Shown here: piece after piece, positions 5,829 through 7,635 of the stretch
How positions within the stretch are numbered: the first letter of the stretch is position 1
Layout of the letters: every line of letters begins with the position of its first letter
Assembly: GCA_946535685.1 (NCBI GenBank)
Contig: CAMNDR010000037.1
Span: forward strand, 1 to 7,635
Length of the DNA stretch: 7,635 nucleotides
Source: an uncultured Clostridia bacterium
Lineage (GTDB): Bacteria; Bacillota; Clostridia; Oscillospirales; Ruminococcaceae
Direction of reading: 5' to 3'
Made by a program: the position numbers and the translations under genes
The notes under the pieces: generated by a model
Database searches by the model: none
The model's input: the letters and a program-made list of their open reading frames with translations, nothing else
What the model was told of the DNA's origin: nothing

Positions 5829-6680
5829 ATGAAATTCAGTAAAATGCATGGTATCAGCAATGATTACGTCTATGTCAACGGCTTTGAGGAGCAGGTACCT
5901 GAGCCGGAGAAGGTCGCGGTCTTTGTCAGCGACCGCCGCTGCGGCATTGGTTCTGACGGCCTGATCCTGATTTTGCCGTCCGAGGTGGCAGACTGCCGGA
6001 TGCGCATGTTCAACGCAGACGGTTCGGAGGGCATGATGTGCGGCAATGGCATCCGCTGTGTGGGCAAGTATGCCTATGACCACGGCATCGTGACAAAACC
6101 GGAGCTCTCTGTGGAGACAAAGTCCGGCATCAAGTACATCACCCTGCAGGTGGAAAACGGCAAGGCAGCCGGTGCGACGGTCGATATGGGCAAGGCGATC
6201 CTGCGTCCCCGTGAGATCCCGGTCGCAGCCGACGGCGAGGATTTTGTCAGACAGCCCCTACGTGTGCAGGGCAAGGATTACACTGTGACCTGCGTTTCGA
6301 TGGGAAATCCGCACTGCATCATCTTCATGGAGGGGGATCCGATGACGATCGAGCTGGAGAAGATCGGGCCGGATTTCGAGAATCATCCGCTGTTCCCGGA
6401 GCGCATCAACACGGAATTTGTCCGTGTGATCGACGATCATACGCTGTTTATGCGTGTCTGGGAGCGCGGCAGCGGCGAGACCTTTGCCTGCGGGACAGGT
6501 GCCTGTGCCGTCGCCGTTGCCGCCGTGCTCAATGGCTATTGCAGGCAGGATGAGCCAATCACCGTCAAGCTCCGGGGCGGTGACCTGACCATCGTCTGGA
6601 AGGCGGATGGCACAGTCATGATGACAGGGCCTGCTACCCATGTGTTCGACGGAGAGATCGACCTCTCCGCAATGGTATGA
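5829..6680 (+). CDS. dapF: Diaminopimelate epimerase
   Basis: This 283-residue cytosolic enzyme converts LL-diaminopimelate to meso-diaminopimelate, the precursor of lysine and of the peptidoglycan cross-linking residue. Its length is normal for the family. The two catalytic cysteines are visible: C77 in CGNGIRC (71-77) and C221 in FACGTGAC (219-226). Other family signatures are MHGISNDYV (6-14), GSDGLI (41-46), FNADGSE (61-67), GNPHC (159-163), INTEFV (193-198) and the phosphate-free substrate loop GSGET (214-218). Two half-domains, each contributing one Cys, fit the known pseudo-symmetric fold. It has its own promoter and a strong Shine-Dalgarno sequence. The stop codon overlaps the start of the downstream hydrolase (ATGA), so the two are co-transcribed. 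Nothing suggests loss of function. Confidence 0.97.
   Translation: MKFSKMHGISNDYVYVNGFEEQVPEPEKVAVFVSDRRCGIGSDGLILILPSEVADCRMRMFNADGSEGMMCGNGIRCVGKYAYDHGIVTKPELSVETKSGIKYITLQVENGKAAGATVDMGKAILRPREIPVAADGEDFVRQPLRVQGKDYTVTCVSMGNPHCIIFMEGDPMTIELEKIGPDFENHPLFPERINTEFVRVIDDHTLFMRVWERGSGETFACGTGACAVAVAAVLNGYCRQDEPITVKLRGGDLTIVWKADGTVMMTGPATHVFDGEIDLSAMV
6650..6669 (+). other. Hairpin in the dapF tail just before the hydrolase start
   Basis: CGGAGAG (6650-6656) pairs with CTCTCCG (6663-6669) around a 6-nt loop, ending 7 nt before ATG 6677. It lies inside dapF coding sequence. The hydrolase lacks a well-placed Shine-Dalgarno sequence; the only GGAGAG is buried in this stem and lies about 20 nt from the start. 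This fits translation by coupling to dapF, but the hairpin could be incidental. Confidence 0.35.
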
Positions 6681-7635
6681 AAAAGGCAAGGCAGATCCTG
6701 CTGATCGTGCTTGGTGCGGTGCTGCTGCTCATCGGGATTCTCAGCATCGTCACCGGCATCATTATGCAAAACACGTTCAGCAGGGGAAGCTATCCTGACC
6801 GCCGGTTCTACAGCTACTACTGGTATGATCCGGATTACAGCAGCACGCACAGCCGTGAAAACGTGCAGTTCACCTCCGGTAAAAACACGCTGCAGGGGTA
6901 TCTCTACGGCATGGAGCATCTGGAGGAAGAAGCGGAGCCGCCAAAGGGGCTGATCGTTTTTGCACATGGCATCGGATCCGGCCATGAGAGCTATATCAAC
7001 ACGCTCATGTGGTTTGTGGATCATGGCTGGGTGGTGTTTGCCTATGATGCGACCGGTTCCTGCACGAGTGAAGGCAGCGGCACGGTCGGTCTGGTGCAGT
7101 CGGCGCTGGATCTGGATGCAGCGCTGCAATTTGCGGAGCAGGATGGGCGATTTGAAGGCCTTCCGGTCTGCTTGCTCGGCCATAGCTGGGGCGGGTTTGC
7201 GGTCTGCGGCGTGCAGAATTTCGACCATGATCTTACCGCAGTCTGCTCGATCTCCGGCTATGCTTATCCGCTTGAGATGCTGCAGCAGGGCGCTGCAAAA
7301 ACAGTCGGAAAGCCCCTTGCGGCAGTGTTGCAGCCGTTTATCTGGAGCTATCACACAGCGACCTTCGGAAGCGAGGCAGATCTGAATGCGGTGGACGGCA
7401 TCAACCGCTCGGGCATTCCTGTTCTTGTGCTGCACGGTGACAAGGATCCCACAGTGCCGTATGAGGGAATCTCGATCCTCTCCAAGCAGGCACAGATCAC
7501 CAATCCGCATGTGCGCTATGAGACGATCACCGGCCCCTATGCGACGCATAACAGCTTTTTCAGCAGTGATGCGGCGAATGCGTATAAGAAGGAATTCAAC
7601 GAGCAGGGGCAGAAGATCGCAGAACAATATGGCGG
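6677..7635 (+). CDS. Membrane-anchored alpha/beta hydrolase (S33/Hydrolase_4-like), 3' end missing
   Basis: The frame stays open to the window edge; 319 complete codons are visible. Residues 7-30 form a single N-terminal membrane helix with two preceding basic stretches, so the catalytic domain is probably extracellular. A Tyr-rich linker (38-57) follows. The fold is alpha/beta hydrolase: oxyanion-region FAHGIG (95-100), the nucleophile elbow G168-H-S170-W-G172, the acid in HGDKDPTVP (D257, alternative D255) and a candidate His at 291 (ATHNSF). These give an apparently complete Ser-Asp-His triad. Family members include lipases, esterases and aminopeptidases; the substrate cannot be read from the sequence. 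It shares 4 nt with the end of dapF, so co-expression with a wall-precursor enzyme is likely, although a functional link is only inference. The visible part nearly completes the domain, so little is probably missing. Confidence 0.9.
   Translation, partial: MKKARQILLIVLGAVLLLIGILSIVTGIIMQNTFSRGSYPDRRFYSYYWYDPDYSSTHSRENVQFTSGKNTLQGYLYGMEHLEEEAEPPKGLIVFAHGIGSGHESYINTLMWFVDHGWVVFAYDATGSCTSEGSGTVGLVQSALDLDAALQFAEQDGRFEGLPVCLLGHSWGGFAVCGVQNFDHDLTAVCSISGYAYPLEMLQQGAAKTVGKPLAAVLQPFIWSYHTATFGSEADLNAVDGINRSGIPVLVLHGDKDPTVPYEGISILSKQAQITNPHVRYETITGPYATHNSFFSSDAANAYKKEFNEQGQKIAEQYG

Noticed and set aside
6536..7627. Minus-strand open frame (363 codons) opposite the dapF end and hydrolase
   Set aside because: The plus-strand frame encodes a clear alpha/beta hydrolase with a complete catalytic triad. 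The antisense product resembles no family and has no ribosome site.
1..7635. CRISPR array, tRNA, rRNA, insertion sequence or phage attachment site
   Set aside because: I saw no spaced direct repeats, cloverleaf or rRNA signatures, transposase genes or terminal inverted repeats; the only tandem repeat is the coding one near the window start.

Overview
The window most likely comes from a Clostridia-class Firmicute, possibly an Oscillospiraceae/Ruminococcus-like gut bacterium. The evidence is strong GGAGG-type ribosome binding sites, SigA-like TTGCAA/TATAAT promoters, short 5' leaders, intrinsic terminators and the gene families present. The taxonomic call is inference, because no marker gene is present.

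Layout. Positions 1-1321 (+) hold an operon of small membrane proteins. First is the 3' part of a proline-rich, CCC-motif membrane protein that resembles CD225/dispanin or DUF4190 proteins. Two tandem, clearly duplicated DUF2752 proteins follow. The operon ends at an intrinsic terminator (1327-1359). A palindrome and a good promoter (1438-1465) then lead into a 483-residue secreted, membrane-anchored protein of the D-alanyl-D-alanine carboxypeptidase (DacF/PBP5) family (1501-2952). All three of its catalytic signature motifs are degenerate, so it is probably a pseudoenzyme. A perfect 14-bp hairpin (2956-2991) forms a shared bidirectional terminator with the next gene, which is convergent.

Positions 2991-5684 (-) encode a BREX-type adenine-specific DNA methyltransferase (PglX-like, 897 aa) with intact SAM and NPPY motifs. 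It has its own promoter and no other BREX gene beside it, so it looks like a solitary, compact PglX. Its promoter lies back to back with that of dapF, with only 9 bp between the two -35 boxes.

Positions 5829-6680 (+) encode diaminopimelate epimerase (dapF), which supplies meso-DAP for lysine and peptidoglycan. An alpha/beta hydrolase with an N-terminal membrane anchor (6677 to the window end, incomplete) overlaps it by ATGA and is probably translationally coupled.

The genes on both sides of the methyltransferase concern the cell wall (a carboxypeptidase relative and DapF), whereas the methyltransferase is a self-contained unit in the opposite orientation. The points most worth following up are the catalytically degenerate carboxypeptidase, the orphan PglX, and the CCC-membrane-protein/DUF2752/DUF2752 module, whose function is unknown.
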